From NCBI GenBank assembly GCA_036278935.1, contig DASUKA010000151.1, forward strand, positions 29,743 to 93,742: a stretch of DNA of 64,000 nucleotides, read 5' to 3'. Position numbers and translations under genes: made by a program. Position 1 is the first letter of the stretch. Every line of letters starts with the position of its first letter. Shown piece after piece: positions 15,922 through 25,277 of the stretch. The stretch is from DASSNR01 sp036278935. GTDB taxonomy: Bacteria; Gemmatimonadota; Gemmatimonadetes; Gemmatimonadales; Gemmatimonadaceae. The notes under the pieces were generated by a model. It was given only the letters and a program-made list of their open reading frames with translations. It ran no database searches and was not told the origin of the DNA.

Positions 15922-16394
15922 ATCTTCCGAGTGTATTGCTGTGGGGGTTCGTCTCCACCGTCGTGCTCACCACGCTCATGTCCGCAGCGCAGCAACTCGG
16001 TCTCTCGCGCATGAGCATCCCGTTCATCGTCGGCACGATGTTCACCGGGGATCGGTGGCGGGCGAGCGCACTCGGCTTCGCCGCGAACTTCGTGTACGGG
16101 TGGCTGTTCGCCTTCATTTATGCCTTTGCGTTCGAGAGCGTGCATCTGGCCGCGTGGTGGCTGGGCGGCCTGTTTGGCGTGGTGCATGGCCTGGCCATCC
16201 TCGTGACCCTCATGCCCCTCCTGCCGAGCTTCCACCCGCGAATGGCGAGCGAGGAGCGGGGGCCGGAGCCTACCCGCGCGCTGGAGCCGCCAGGATTCAT
16301 GGCGCTGAACTATGGCAATCGTACCCCCATGATCACCCTCGCGTCGCACATCATCTACGGAATGATCCTGGGCGCGTTCTACCATCTTCGGTAG
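15918..16394 (+). CDS. Small integral membrane protein, unknown function
   Basis: This 158-residue protein has four probable membrane spans: residues about 5-25, 45-75 (FAANFVYGWLFAFIYAFAF), 78-102 (LAAWWLGGLFGVVHGLAILV) and 140-156 at the C terminus. Before the last span is a soluble loop with PPGFMALNYGNRTPM. I do not recognise the family. The start codon overlaps the GH15 stop as ATGA, so the two are translationally coupled. A functional link to the hydrolase, for example in solute transport, is only inference. Confidence 0.82.
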   Translation: MNLPSVLLWGFVSTVVLTTLMSAAQQLGLSRMSIPFIVGTMFTGDRWRASALGFAANFVYGWLFAFIYAFAFESVHLAAWWLGGLFGVVHGLAILVTLMPLLPSFHPRMASEERGPEPTRALEPPGFMALNYGNRTPMITLASHIIYGMILGAFYHLR

Positions 16395-16447
16395 GGCCGC
16401 CTGCACGGCTCAGGAGCTGACGCCGGTCGCCCCGTCGGCCATCGGTG

Positions 16448-17437
16448 TCAGTCCACCGTCAGTACGACCTTCCCGAACGTCTCGTTTGTCTCCAGGCGTT
16501 GATGAGCCGCGGCCACATCGGGCAGCGGGAAGACGCTGTCGACCACCGGACGCACGAGCGCGCGCTCGAGCCACGGAACGACCTGGGCCGCAAAGGCCTG
16601 CGTGGCCGCGATCTTCTGCTCGATCGGCCTGGTTCGCAGCGCCGTGCCGAAGACGTGCAGGCGATGCCGCAGCAGCAGCCCCAGGTCCAGTGGCGCCGTT
16701 GTGCCCGCTACGGTACCGACGACCACCATGCGGCCGCGCGGACCAAGCGTCGTCAGACTGGCCGGCATATAGGGCCCCCCCACCAGCTCGATGACGATGT
16801 GCATGCCGGCGCCACCGCTCCAGGCTGCAGCACGCTCCTGGAGCGGGGTTAGATCCGTGCCGAGGGTCAGACCGTCTTCCAGCCCGTATTCACGGGCCCG
16901 GTCGATCTTCCAGCTCGTGCGCGAGGTGCCGTACGGAAGAGCGCCGGCGGCGCGCACCAGCTGGATGGCGGCGAGCCCCACGCCACTCCCGGCGGAATGG
17001 ATGAGGACGCGCTCGGACGGCAGCAGGCCGGCCTGGGTGACGAGTGCATCGTGTGCGGTAATGAAGGCCTCGGGCACAGCGGCCGCCTGCTCCCAGGAGA
17101 GGATGTCCGGAATCGCCATGAGCGTCCGCTCGTGCGCAACCAGATACTCGGCCTGCGCGCCGCCGCCGACCAGTCCGAACACACGTTCGCCGCCGTGCCA
17201 ATCACGCACTGCCGACCCGAGCGCGGTCACCTCCCCGGCGAACTCGAGCCCGGGAATGTCGGCGGGATCGCCTGGCGGTGCGGGGTAGCGTCCGCGGCGC
17301 TGCAAGAGGTCTGCGCGGTTGAGCCCGGCCGCGTGCACACGTACCAGCACCTGGTGGGCGCTGGGGACGGGGGTGGGCAGATCCCGGATCTCGAGGACTT
17401 CGGGGCCGCCGGGTTGTGCAATGACGACTGCGCGCAT
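16448..17437 (-). CDS. NADPH:quinone oxidoreductase, PIG3-like zinc-free MDR
   Basis: This 329-residue protein is a medium-chain dehydrogenase/reductase of the quinone oxidoreductase group. The start MRAVVIAQPGGPEVLEIRD, the AGLNRADLLQRRGRYP motif and the YPAPPGDPADIPGLEFAGEV region match the PIG3/TP53I3-type enzymes. A Rossmann motif IHSAGSGVGLAAIQL binds NADPH (about residues 145-160). No catalytic or structural zinc cysteines are present. The family reduces quinones or enals; the physiological substrate is unknown here. It is transcribed away from the SusC-like gene, leaving a 244-bp divergent region. Confidence 0.93.
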   Translation of the reverse strand: MRAVVIAQPGGPEVLEIRDLPTPVPSAHQVLVRVHAAGLNRADLLQRRGRYPAPPGDPADIPGLEFAGEVTALGSAVRDWHGGERVFGLVGGGAQAEYLVAHERTLMAIPDILSWEQAAAVPEAFITAHDALVTQAGLLPSERVLIHSAGSGVGLAAIQLVRAAGALPYGTSRTSWKIDRAREYGLEDGLTLGTDLTPLQERAAAWSGGAGMHIVIELVGGPYMPASLTTLGPRGRMVVVGTVAGTTAPLDLGLLLRHRLHVFGTALRTRPIEQKIAATQAFAAQVVPWLERALVRPVVDSVFPLPDVAAAHQRLETNETFGKVVLTVD

Positions 17438-17681
17438 GATCAGCTCTGGACAGAGAGGGGTGACGTGTGCGGCGGGAGTGCTTGCGGCAATTGCAGGTGA
17501 GTCATATTGTTCAGCCGCCGCTTTCTGGTCGAGGTCGCCATCGGGGTTGGGAGTGTGGGTGACGGTGATTGCTGCTTCTCATCTGTTGTTGCGTTCACGC
17601 CGACGAGGATGGGCTCCACTCGTTCGGTTTTTTTCTCCTCTCGCATGCGCCGGATATGCGCTCACGGAGGGTATACTAACA
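17438..17681. promoter_or_regulatory. Divergent intergenic region between the quinone oxidoreductase and the SusC-like gene
   Basis: These 244 bp separate two divergent start codons and must hold promoters for both, but I cannot place either with confidence. The last part is less GC-rich, with a T-rich run (around 17626-17636) and the ribosome-binding site GGAGG at 17666-17670 for the SusC-like gene. A TATACT hexamer at 17672-17677 looks like a -10 box but is too close to the ATG to serve it. Confidence 0.4.
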
Positions 17682-20600
17682 ATGCGCGGATTTTCGTATG
17701 CAGTTCACCGGGCCTCACCAGGCACCACGAGCCCGCCACGCCGCGCCCGCCTCGGCAGGTGGGGCGCAGCCGCGTGCTGTCTCATCCTCGGGGCAACAAC
17801 GGCGCGCGCGCAAGGGGTAGTCGCTGGCACCGTCACCAATCCCGGCCAGGCACCCGTCCAGAGCGCGCAAGTCACCGTACGCGGCACGCGGCTGGGATCG
17901 CTCACCGATGACGCGGGACACTTCACCATCAGCGGTGTGAGCGGCACCACCGTGACCCTCGATGTTCGGCGGCTCGGGTATCGCGGCGACACCGCGACTG
18001 TGAGCGTCGGTGACCAGAACATTCACATCACCCTCACCCCCGCGGCCATCAACCTGAACACCGTCGTCGTCACCGGAACGCCGGGTGCCACGGAGAAGCG
18101 CAAGCTCGGCGTGAGCGTGGCACAGATCGACGTCACCAACGCGGTTGCCAAGGCTCCGGTGGAGGATGTGCAGCAGGTGCTCAACGGCCGCGCACCCGGT
18201 GTGGCCATCGTTCAGAACTCCGGCATGGTCGGCTCCGGCGCCAATGTCACGGTGCGCGGACTCTCGACCTTCTCGCTCTCCACCCAGCCGCTCGTCTACG
18301 TCGACGGCGTGCGCGTGGACAATTCGCAGGCCACCGGGCCGACGAATCAGGCGTTCGGCGCCAGCACCACCACCCGGTGGAACGACATCAATCCACAGGA
18401 CATCCAGAGCATCGAGATCGTCAAGGGACCGGCCGCCACTTCGCTGTATGGCACGCAGGCGTCCAACGGCGTGATCCAGATCATCACCAAGAAGGGGGCG
18501 GAGGGGAAGGCGCGCTGGGATTTCACCACCCGGCAGGGGGTCAACTGGTTCTCGAACCCGTCGGGGCGGCTCTGGGTGAACTACGGACCCGACAGCACCG
18601 GCGTCATCACCAGCATCGACCAGTACGACCGCTACAAGGATAAGGGGATCAACCTCTTCAAGAACGGGCCGATGCAGGACTACAACCTCGGGATCGGCGG
18701 CGGTACCTCAAGCTTCCGCTACCATGTCGATGGTGGCTTCCGCGACGACAACGGCGTCATTCCGGGGAACAAGCAGCATCTCTACAACGCTCGTGCGAAT
18801 CTGTCCATCATCCCGAGCGACAAGGTGGATGTCACCACCAGCCTCGGCTACGTCACGGGGCGCACCGACCTGGCGTACGAATCCGGCGCGGGCGGCCTCC
18901 CCTGGACGCTTTATTACGCCACTCCGACGCACCTGTACGGCACGCATGCGAATTACGACGGGTTCTACAGCGTGCCGCCGTACGTGTACTACGACCTGAT
19001 CTCCGACTGGCAGAACATCGACCGGTTCACCGGGAGCGTGCAGATCAACCATCATCCCACGAACTGGTTCAGCCAGCGCCTGACCATCGGTGGCGACATC
19101 ATCCAGGAATACAGCGAGGAACTGGACCAGGTCGATCACGAGCTGGCGAAGTTCCAGGCCTTTGAGTTCTCGGCGGATTCGGGATACGTGGCGATCAATA
19201 CCCGCCACAACAACCTCATGACCGCCAGCTACAATGCGTCGATCACGCTGCCCCTCACCAGCCATCTCACCTCGACCACGACTGGTGGCGGCGACCTGTA
19301 CCGGCGCACGACCAACTTCTCGGATGCATCGGGGCAGGATTTCCCGGCGCCGGGACTGACGTCGCTCAGCTCCACCACCGCGCTGCGGACCGGGGGGCAG
19401 ACACTGGAGCAGCAGAACTCCATCGGCCTGCTCCTGCAGGAGCAGTTGGGATGGAACGACCGCCTCTACCTGACCGGCGGCTTCCGCGTGGACAATAACA
19501 GCGCCTTCGGGGCGAACTTCAATCGCGTCTACTATCCGAAGGTGAGCGCCTCGTGGGTCATCAGCGATGAGCCGTTCTTCCACCTGCCGGCCGTGAGTCA
19601 GCTCAAGCTGCGGGCGGCGTATGGGCAATCCGGTCTGGCGCCGGTCCCGTATTCGGCGGTCCCGACCTTCACGGCGTTCGTCGGCCCGAATGGCGCCGCC
19701 GTGGTGACGCCGCAGTCGATCGGCAATCCGGATCTCGCCCCCGAGAAGGGATACGAGACCGAGCTCGGCTTTGATGCGGGGCTGTTCAACGATCGCGCCG
19801 GCATCGAGTTCACCTTCTTCACGGGCGGCACGAAAGACGCCATTCTTGAGCGCCAGGTCGCGCCGTCGCTCGGCTTCCCGGGTACGCAGTTCGTCAATGC
19901 CGGCCGCATCTCCAAGCACGGGATCGAGTTCCTCCTGCGCGGCACGCCGATCGAGACGCCCAGCACGTCCTGGGATCTGACCGTCAGCGGCGGCTGGAAC
20001 CATACCAACGTGGATGACCTGGGCGGCGAGGAGTTTATCGTGCCCTCGCGATATATCGAGTACCACGTCGGCTATCCCGTGGGTGCCTGGTTCGGCCCGA
20101 AGGTCGTGAGTGCCTCCCTGGACTCCACGGGCCACGCGATCAATGTGATGTGCGCCGGCGGCCCTGACAACGGCAACAAGCCCGTGCCCTGTCTGGACAG
20201 CAACGGCAACCTCGTTGGTCCCAACGTCTATCTCGGCCGCACGACGCCGAGCTTCGAGGGGTCGGTTTCCTCCACGGTGCGGATCTTCACGCACCTGAGC
20301 ATCTACGGGCTCATGGACTTCAAGACCGGCTACAGCAAGCTCGACGGGAACCGCCGCGTGCGCTGCCACCTGTTCGGCCTGTGCCGTATCGACTACTTCC
20401 CGCAGGATTACAACCCAGTGGAGGTGGCCGGCGTGCAGAATGAGATCGTCGGCGATCTGGTCAGCAGCTCCAACTTCGCCAAGATCCGTGAGGTCTCGGC
20501 CACGTATGACCTGCCGGAGCGGTGGGCCTCGCGGGTGGGCGCCAGCCGGGCCGCCATCTCCGTTGCCGGCCGGAATCTGTTCACGTGGACGGCGTTCAAG

Positions 20601-20717
20601 GGGCTCGAGCCGGAGGCCTCCTTCGAGGGCGGCAGCCGCGGCGGGCTTGGCCAGTGGGAGCAGGACGTGCTCCCGCAGCTCACGCAATTCGTCGCCACCG
20701 TCAACCTGACGTTCTGA
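17682..20717 (+). CDS. SusC/RagA-type TonB-dependent outer-membrane transporter
   Basis: This 1011-residue protein has a signal peptide with a long basic n-region and a probable cut after Ala43 (TTARA|QG). Next comes a carboxypeptidase-regulatory-like domain (about 45-125; GTVTNPGQAPVQSAQVTVRG), then a plug domain with VEDVQQVLNGRAPGVAI, VTVRGLSTFS and LVYVDGVRVD, and a long beta barrel ending in the aromatic LTQFVATVNLTF. Such proteins import oligomers through the outer membrane using TonB energy, paired with a SusD-like lipoprotein, which follows here. The ATG at 17682 is chosen for GGAGG 11 nt upstream and the signal peptide. The substrate is unknown, as no degradative enzyme is adjacent. 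Confidence 0.93.
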   Translation: MRGFSYAVHRASPGTTSPPRRARLGRWGAAACCLILGATTARAQGVVAGTVTNPGQAPVQSAQVTVRGTRLGSLTDDAGHFTISGVSGTTVTLDVRRLGYRGDTATVSVGDQNIHITLTPAAINLNTVVVTGTPGATEKRKLGVSVAQIDVTNAVAKAPVEDVQQVLNGRAPGVAIVQNSGMVGSGANVTVRGLSTFSLSTQPLVYVDGVRVDNSQATGPTNQAFGASTTTRWNDINPQDIQSIEIVKGPAATSLYGTQASNGVIQIITKKGAEGKARWDFTTRQGVNWFSNPSGRLWVNYGPDSTGVITSIDQYDRYKDKGINLFKNGPMQDYNLGIGGGTSSFRYHVDGGFRDDNGVIPGNKQHLYNARANLSIIPSDKVDVTTSLGYVTGRTDLAYESGAGGLPWTLYYATPTHLYGTHANYDGFYSVPPYVYYDLISDWQNIDRFTGSVQINHHPTNWFSQRLTIGGDIIQEYSEELDQVDHELAKFQAFEFSADSGYVAINTRHNNLMTASYNASITLPLTSHLTSTTTGGGDLYRRTTNFSDASGQDFPAPGLTSLSSTTALRTGGQTLEQQNSIGLLLQEQLGWNDRLYLTGGFRVDNNSAFGANFNRVYYPKVSASWVISDEPFFHLPAVSQLKLRAAYGQSGLAPVPYSAVPTFTAFVGPNGAAVVTPQSIGNPDLAPEKGYETELGFDAGLFNDRAGIEFTFFTGGTKDAILERQVAPSLGFPGTQFVNAGRISKHGIEFLLRGTPIETPSTSWDLTVSGGWNHTNVDDLGGEEFIVPSRYIEYHVGYPVGAWFGPKVVSASLDSTGHAINVMCAGGPDNGNKPVPCLDSNGNLVGPNVYLGRTTPSFEGSVSSTVRIFTHLSIYGLMDFKTGYSKLDGNRRVRCHLFGLCRIDYFPQDYNPVEVAGVQNEIVGDLVSSSNFAKIREVSATYDLPERWASRVGASRAAISVAGRNLFTWTAFKGLEPEASFEGGSRGGLGQWEQDVLPQLTQFVATVNLTF

Positions 20718-20744
20718 GCCCACTGCCCGAGGATAAACACGACC

Positions 20745-22085
20745 ATGAAACGCATGCATAGAACGCAAGGACAGACCGATCGGGCATGGCGGAAGGCACG
20801 GTGGATCCCCATGCTCGTGCTGGCCACGTCGGCGGCCGCCTGCGGCCTGCTCGACAATGGGCTCACCGTCACCGCCCCGGACCGCGTGGTGACGTCGCAG
20901 CTCGAGGAGCCGCAGAACGCCGGCCTGCTGGTACAGGGTGCCATCGGCAACTTCGAGTGCTCACTCAAGGACTACATCGTGGCCGGCGGCATGATGAGCG
21001 GCGAGCTCATGGATGCGACGGAGACCGCCGCGCGGTGGGATTTCGATAAGCGGAACGTGCAGCCGCAGACCACGCTCTACTCGACGGCTGGATGTGGCAG
21101 CCTCGGCATCTACACCCCCATCTCCACCGCGCGGTACACGGCGGACAATATTCTGCATCTCCTGGAAGGATGGACCGATGCACAGGTGACGGGGCGCACG
21201 ACGCTTATCGGCAAGGCGGCGACGTATGCCGGCTACAGCCGCATTCTGCTGGGCGAAGCATTCTGCACGGCGGCGATTGACACGAGTGCGGAGCTGACCT
21301 CCAAGGACATCTTCGCGCAGGCGGTCGCGAAGTTCGATACCGCGATCGCCGCTGCCACCAAAGCGGGGGACGATTCCACGCTGAACCTGGCGCGGGTTGG
21401 CCAGGCGCGCGCGCTGCTGGATGAAGGGAATGCGAACGCCGCGGCGGCGGTCGCCGCGCAAGTTCCGCCGGGATTCGTCATCGAGGCGTCATCCGATCTC
21501 TCGCACGGATACCGGCAGAACTTCGTCGTCTCCGAGAACAACAACGGCCACTCGGTGTCCATTCCTCCAGCATACCGGAACGTCATTCTCGTCACGGCGG
21601 GCGATACCATGAAAGACCCGCGCGTGCCGGTCACTCCGTCGATCGACACCATCATAGGGACCGACACCATAGTGAAGCTGGCCGGGGATGGGTCCACGCC
21701 GCTGTACCTGCAGGGCAAGTATGCCACGGCCACCAGCCCCATCCCGGTGGCGAGCTATACGGAAGCGCAGCTCATCGTGGCGGAGGACAAGGGCGGTGCG
21801 CAAGCGGTGAGTATCATCAACGCGCTCCGGGCGACCGATGGGCTTCCCGCCTATGCTGGCCCGACGGACGCGGCGTCGATTACCGCGTTGATCGCGCAGG
21901 AGCGGGCCCGGTGGCTTTTCCTCGAGGGCCAGCACCTGTACGACCTGCGCCGGCTGAACATCGCGCCCCTCCCGGCGCCGGGGACGCCGTACTCGATCGT
22001 CTTTACCAAGGGGGGAAACTACGGGAAGCAGGTCTGCTTCCCACTTCCCGATGTCGAGCGGTTGAACAACCCGCACCTGCACTAG
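20745..22085 (+). CDS. SusD/RagB-like outer-membrane substrate-binding protein
   Basis: This 446-residue protein follows the SusC-like gene by 27 bp. A hydrophobic export signal (PMLVLATSAAAC) leads to Cys33, a probable lipidation site although the lipobox lacks Leu at -3. The C-terminal part holds the family pattern in which helices surround the ligand site: SYTEAQLIVAEDKGGAQAVSIINALRA, then LIAQERARWLFLEGQHLYDLRRLN and a terminal FPLPDVERLNNP. The last two are strong SusD signatures. It is somewhat shorter than typical SusD proteins. It should sit on the cell surface as the lid of the transporter. Confidence 0.9.
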   Translation: MKRMHRTQGQTDRAWRKARWIPMLVLATSAAACGLLDNGLTVTAPDRVVTSQLEEPQNAGLLVQGAIGNFECSLKDYIVAGGMMSGELMDATETAARWDFDKRNVQPQTTLYSTAGCGSLGIYTPISTARYTADNILHLLEGWTDAQVTGRTTLIGKAATYAGYSRILLGEAFCTAAIDTSAELTSKDIFAQAVAKFDTAIAAATKAGDDSTLNLARVGQARALLDEGNANAAAAVAAQVPPGFVIEASSDLSHGYRQNFVVSENNNGHSVSIPPAYRNVILVTAGDTMKDPRVPVTPSIDTIIGTDTIVKLAGDGSTPLYLQGKYATATSPIPVASYTEAQLIVAEDKGGAQAVSIINALRATDGLPAYAGPTDAASITALIAQERARWLFLEGQHLYDLRRLNIAPLPAPGTPYSIVFTKGGNYGKQVCFPLPDVERLNNPHLH

Positions 22086-22110
22086 TCCCGCGGCGCGGGG
22101 CACCACAGAA

Positions 22111-22164
22111 AGAACCCCCGGGCGGTGGGCGCCAATTTCCTGGCGCCCACCGCCCGGGGGTTCT
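22111..22164. terminator. Perfect 24-bp hairpin between convergent SusD-like gene and icd
   Basis: Two 24-nt arms (22111-22134 and 22141-22164) are exact reverse complements around a 6-nt loop ATTTCC. The stem is very GC-rich in its core and starts AGAACCCCC. It lies 25 bp after the SusD-like stop and 19 bp after the icd stop, so it can end transcription in both directions. There is no long T run on either side, so it may act with Rho or by stem strength alone. Confidence 0.85.
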
Positions 22165-22183
22165 GCATTCGCCCTCTGGCAGC

Positions 22184-23437
22184 CTACATGTTCGCCACCA
22201 TTGCGTCGCCGAACGCGCTGGTGCTCAACTCGGTCGCGCCCTCCATGGCCCGGGCGAAATCGTACGTCACGCGCCGCTCCATGATCGTCTTCTCCAGCGA
22301 CGTGAGAATCAGCTCCGCGGCCTCGGTCCATCCCATATAGCGCAGCATCATCACGCCGCTCAGGACGAGCGAGCCGGGGTTGACCATGTTCTTCCCGGCG
22401 TATTTGGGCGCGGTCCCATGCGTCGCTTCGAATACCGCGTGCCCAGTGGCGTAGTTGATGTTCGCCCCCGGCGCGATCCCGATCCCACCCACCTGCGCCG
22501 CGAGTGCGTCGGAGAAATAGTCGCCATTGAGGTTCGTCGTCGCGATCACATCATAGTCCTGCGGCCGGAGCAGACTCTGCTGGAGGAAGTTGTCCGCGAT
22601 CACATCCTTGATCACGATGCCGTCCGGGAGCTGCATCCACGGGCCGCCATCCAGGAGCGAGGCGCCGAACTCCTGCGCCGCCACCTGGTAGCCCCAATCG
22701 CGGAAGGCGCCTTCCGTGAACTTCTGGATGTTGCCTTTGTGCACGAGTGTCACATTCCGGCGCCGATAGAGCACGGCATAGGCGATGGCCGAGCGAATGA
22801 GACGCTTGCTCCCTTCCTCCGAGACCGGCTTGATCCCGATCCCGCTGCTCTCGGGAAAGCGGATGCTCTTTGCGCCGAGCTCATCCTGCAGGAAGTGAAT
22901 CAGCCGCATCGCGTCCACCGAGTGTGCGCGATACTCGATGCCCGCGTAGATGTCCTCGGTGTTCTCGCGGAAGATGACCATGTCCACCCGCTCGGGGTGC
23001 TTCACCGGCGAAGGCACCCCCCGGAAGTACCGGACCGGACGCACGCACGCGAACAGGTCGAGCTGCTGCCGCAGCGCGACGTTCAGCGACCGGATGCCGC
23101 CGCCGACCGGCGTGGTGAGCGGTCCCTTGATCGCCACCAGATGTCGGCCAATCGCCGAGACGGTTTCCTCCGGAAGCCAGCTGTCCACGAGGTTCTTGGC
23201 CTTCTCTCCGGCCAGCACCTCGAGCCAGACGATTGCCCGTTCGCCACCGTACGCCTTTTCCACGGCGCTGTCGAACACGTGCCGCGCGGCATGCCAGATA
23301 TCCGGGCCGCTGCCGTCTCCCTCGATGAACGGAATGATCGGACGGGACGGCACGTTGAGCGTCCCATCCGTGATGGTGATGGTCTCGCCCTCGGTGGGCG
23401 GTGCCGCTGATGTGATACCGGGCATGGACGGAGGCAT
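22184..23437 (-). CDS. icd: NADP-dependent isocitrate dehydrogenase
   Basis: This 417-residue protein is a dimeric bacterial isocitrate dehydrogenase, which oxidises and decarboxylates isocitrate to 2-oxoglutarate in the citric acid cycle. It follows the E. coli enzyme closely: IIPFIEGDGSGPDIW, TTPVGGGIRSLNVALRQ, VRPVRYFRGVPSPVKHPE, VIFRENTEDIYAGIE and the NADP-binding GTAPKYAGKNMVNPGS. Ser117 in the RSLNVALRQ motif corresponds to the serine phosphorylated by AceK in E. coli; whether this organism has AceK is not visible here. The start at 23437 has only a weak ribosome-binding site; Met5 is an alternative. Confidence 0.96.
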   Translation of the reverse strand: MPPSMPGITSAAPPTEGETITITDGTLNVPSRPIIPFIEGDGSGPDIWHAARHVFDSAVEKAYGGERAIVWLEVLAGEKAKNLVDSWLPEETVSAIGRHLVAIKGPLTTPVGGGIRSLNVALRQQLDLFACVRPVRYFRGVPSPVKHPERVDMVIFRENTEDIYAGIEYRAHSVDAMRLIHFLQDELGAKSIRFPESSGIGIKPVSEEGSKRLIRSAIAYAVLYRRRNVTLVHKGNIQKFTEGAFRDWGYQVAAQEFGASLLDGGPWMQLPDGIVIKDVIADNFLQQSLLRPQDYDVIATTNLNGDYFSDALAAQVGGIGIAPGANINYATGHAVFEATHGTAPKYAGKNMVNPGSLVLSGVMMLRYMGWTEAAELILTSLEKTIMERRVTYDFARAMEGATELSTSAFGDAMVANM

Positions 23438-23769
23438 ATGAGTCTCGAAAGGGTGCGGTTGGACAATGGGTGCAGGACGGCAGCCACGCGCGGCTGCGGA
23501 CTGGGTGAGCGCGGCGCCGACGGCGTATGGGGCAGCGACGCCCGGCGTGCCGCAGGGGATCGCGCATCCCCGGCGGCCGCCGTACGCGATCTGCCCGTGT
23601 CAATTCTATCGGTGCATCGGCCGAGGGCAACCACCGGGCCAGTGCTCCAGCCACCAGCAACGAGCGACCTGCAGGCGGAGATCGCCCGGCTGCAGAACCA
23701 GCGGGTCGACGTGCTCTACTCACAACCCACCATGTTTTGTAGATCGCGGGTTGGTCGTTACCCTTCGCC
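23438..23769. other. Divergent intergenic region between icd and rhlE, no gene seen
   Basis: These 332 bp lie between two divergent start codons. Open frames cross it on both strands but show no recognisable protein. It should hold promoters for icd and rhlE. A TTGACA hexamer reads on the minus strand at 23598-23603 but no good -10 box lies 16-18 bp downstream of it. I see no repeat or RNA structure of note. Confidence 0.45.
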
Positions 23770-25227
23770 ATGCCATTTTCTTCGTTTGGGTTGCATCGCG
23801 ATCTGCTCCGCGGCATCAAGGAAGCGGGATTCACGCGGCCAACCCCCATTCAGCGCGAAGCCCTGCCTCCGGCGCTGGCGGGACGCGACGTTCTCGCTTG
23901 CGCCATGACCGGGAGTGGAAAGACCGCGGCCTTTCTGCTCCCCATTCTGAATCGTCTCATTGACCTGCCGCGCGGAGTGACGCGCGCGCTGGTGCTGGCC
24001 CCGACCCGCGAGCTGGCCGCACAGATCGAGCAACACTTCACGGAGTTGGCGCAGCACACCCCCGTGACGGCAGCCGCCATTTTCGGCGGCGTCGGCATGG
24101 GGCCGCAGGAGCATGCCTTCCGGAGTGGGGTCGACGTGCTCATCGCCACGCCGGGTCGCTTGCTCGATCACTTTCGCCATCCGTACGCGGACATGGGAGG
24201 GCTCCAGATCCTCGTGCTGGACGAAGCGGACCGCATGCTCGATATGGGGTTCCTGCCGGACATCCGGCGCGTTCTGAAGCACTTGCCCACCAAGCGGCAG
24301 ACGCTGTTCTACTCGGCCACTATGCCGGCGCCCATCCATGCGCTCACGCGCGAGATGCTCACCACGCCGGTGACGATCAACCTGGAGCGGCGCGCGGCGC
24401 CCGCGGTGGGAATCACGCAGGCCATCTACCCCGTCACGGAGAATCTCAAGCCCGCACTGTTCGTGGAGTTGCTGCGGCGCGGCGAGATCAGGAACGCCAT
24501 CGTATTCACACGCACCAAGCACCGGACCAACCGGCTTGCCGACGTGTTGGAGGCATTCAAGATCGACGCCGTTCGGTTACACGGTAATCGCTCACAGGCG
24601 CAGCGCACCGAGGCACTGGCTGGATTCAAGTCGGGCAAGTATCGCATTCTCGTGGCGACCGACATCGCCGCGCGCGGGATCGACGTCGAGTCGCTGGGGC
24701 ACGTCGTCAACTTCGATGTCCCCAAAGTGCCGGACGACTACATCCATCGTGTCGGTCGCACGGCCCGGGCGGAAACCACCGGTGATGCGTTCACCTTTGT
24801 GTCGCCCGAGGAAGAACGGGATCTCCGGGCCATCGAGCGGGCTATCGGCAAGCGGCTTCCGCGCGTGACGCTACCAGGGTTCGACTATGATGCGGAGCCG
24901 ACGACGCGCTTCGAAGTGCCGCTGGCGGAGCGAATCGCGGCCATCCGGGCGCGAAAGGCCGAGGAGCGCGCGCGTGCCCGCGAGAAGGCGGAGCGCCGGG
25001 CGCAACACGAGGCCGAGAGCCATGTGCGCCAGGCCGCGGCGACGGAGAAGCGGCGTGGACGGCACGGAGGGGGCGGGGGCACGGAGCACGCGGTCCCTGC
25101 GCGTGGAGGTCAGGGTAGCGGTGCTGACAAGGGCGGACGCGCTGGCAGCTCATCGCGGCGTGGCACGCGGGGCCCGGGGCGACGCAGGCGAGGCGACGGA
25201 GGCAGGGGAGCGCGCGGGGGAGCATGA
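23770..25227 (+). CDS. rhlE: DEAD-box RNA helicase, RhlE-like
   Basis: This 485-residue protein has all DEAD-box motifs: the Q motif in FTRPTPIQREALP, motif I AMTGSGKT, PTRELAAQ, TPGRLLD, motif II LDEADRMLD, motif III SATMP, then VATDIAARGID and HRVGRTARA. The helicase core ends near residue 370. A basic, Arg/Gly/Ala-rich tail of about 110 residues follows, typical of RNA-binding extensions in RhlE/CsdA helicases. It unwinds structured RNA in ribosome assembly, RNA decay or cold adaptation. rpsU and infA lie downstream, suggesting a translation-linked role. The ATG at 23770 begins a typical PFSSFGL N terminus. Confidence 0.94.
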   Translation: MPFSSFGLHRDLLRGIKEAGFTRPTPIQREALPPALAGRDVLACAMTGSGKTAAFLLPILNRLIDLPRGVTRALVLAPTRELAAQIEQHFTELAQHTPVTAAAIFGGVGMGPQEHAFRSGVDVLIATPGRLLDHFRHPYADMGGLQILVLDEADRMLDMGFLPDIRRVLKHLPTKRQTLFYSATMPAPIHALTREMLTTPVTINLERRAAPAVGITQAIYPVTENLKPALFVELLRRGEIRNAIVFTRTKHRTNRLADVLEAFKIDAVRLHGNRSQAQRTEALAGFKSGKYRILVATDIAARGIDVESLGHVVNFDVPKVPDDYIHRVGRTARAETTGDAFTFVSPEEERDLRAIERAIGKRLPRVTLPGFDYDAEPTTRFEVPLAERIAAIRARKAEERARAREKAERRAQHEAESHVRQAAATEKRRGRHGGGGGTEHAVPARGGQGSGADKGGRAGSSSRRGTRGPGRRRRGDGGRGARGGA

Positions 25228-25277
25228 GCGGCGCATGCCGGCCATGCGAGCGGCCAGCGCAGTGGGTGCATGGAATG

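Noticed and set aside
17672..17677. TATACT as -10 box of the SusC-like gene
   Set aside because: It ends only 4 bp before the ATG, so transcription would start inside the gene, and no -35 box is spaced upstream.
18708..20768. 686-codon minus-strand open frame opposite the SusC-like gene
   Set aside because: Antisense shadow of a high-GC gene; no start signal or domain.
23598..23603. Minus-strand TTGACA as -35 box for icd
   Set aside because: No acceptable -10 hexamer lies 16-18 bp downstream; likely chance.
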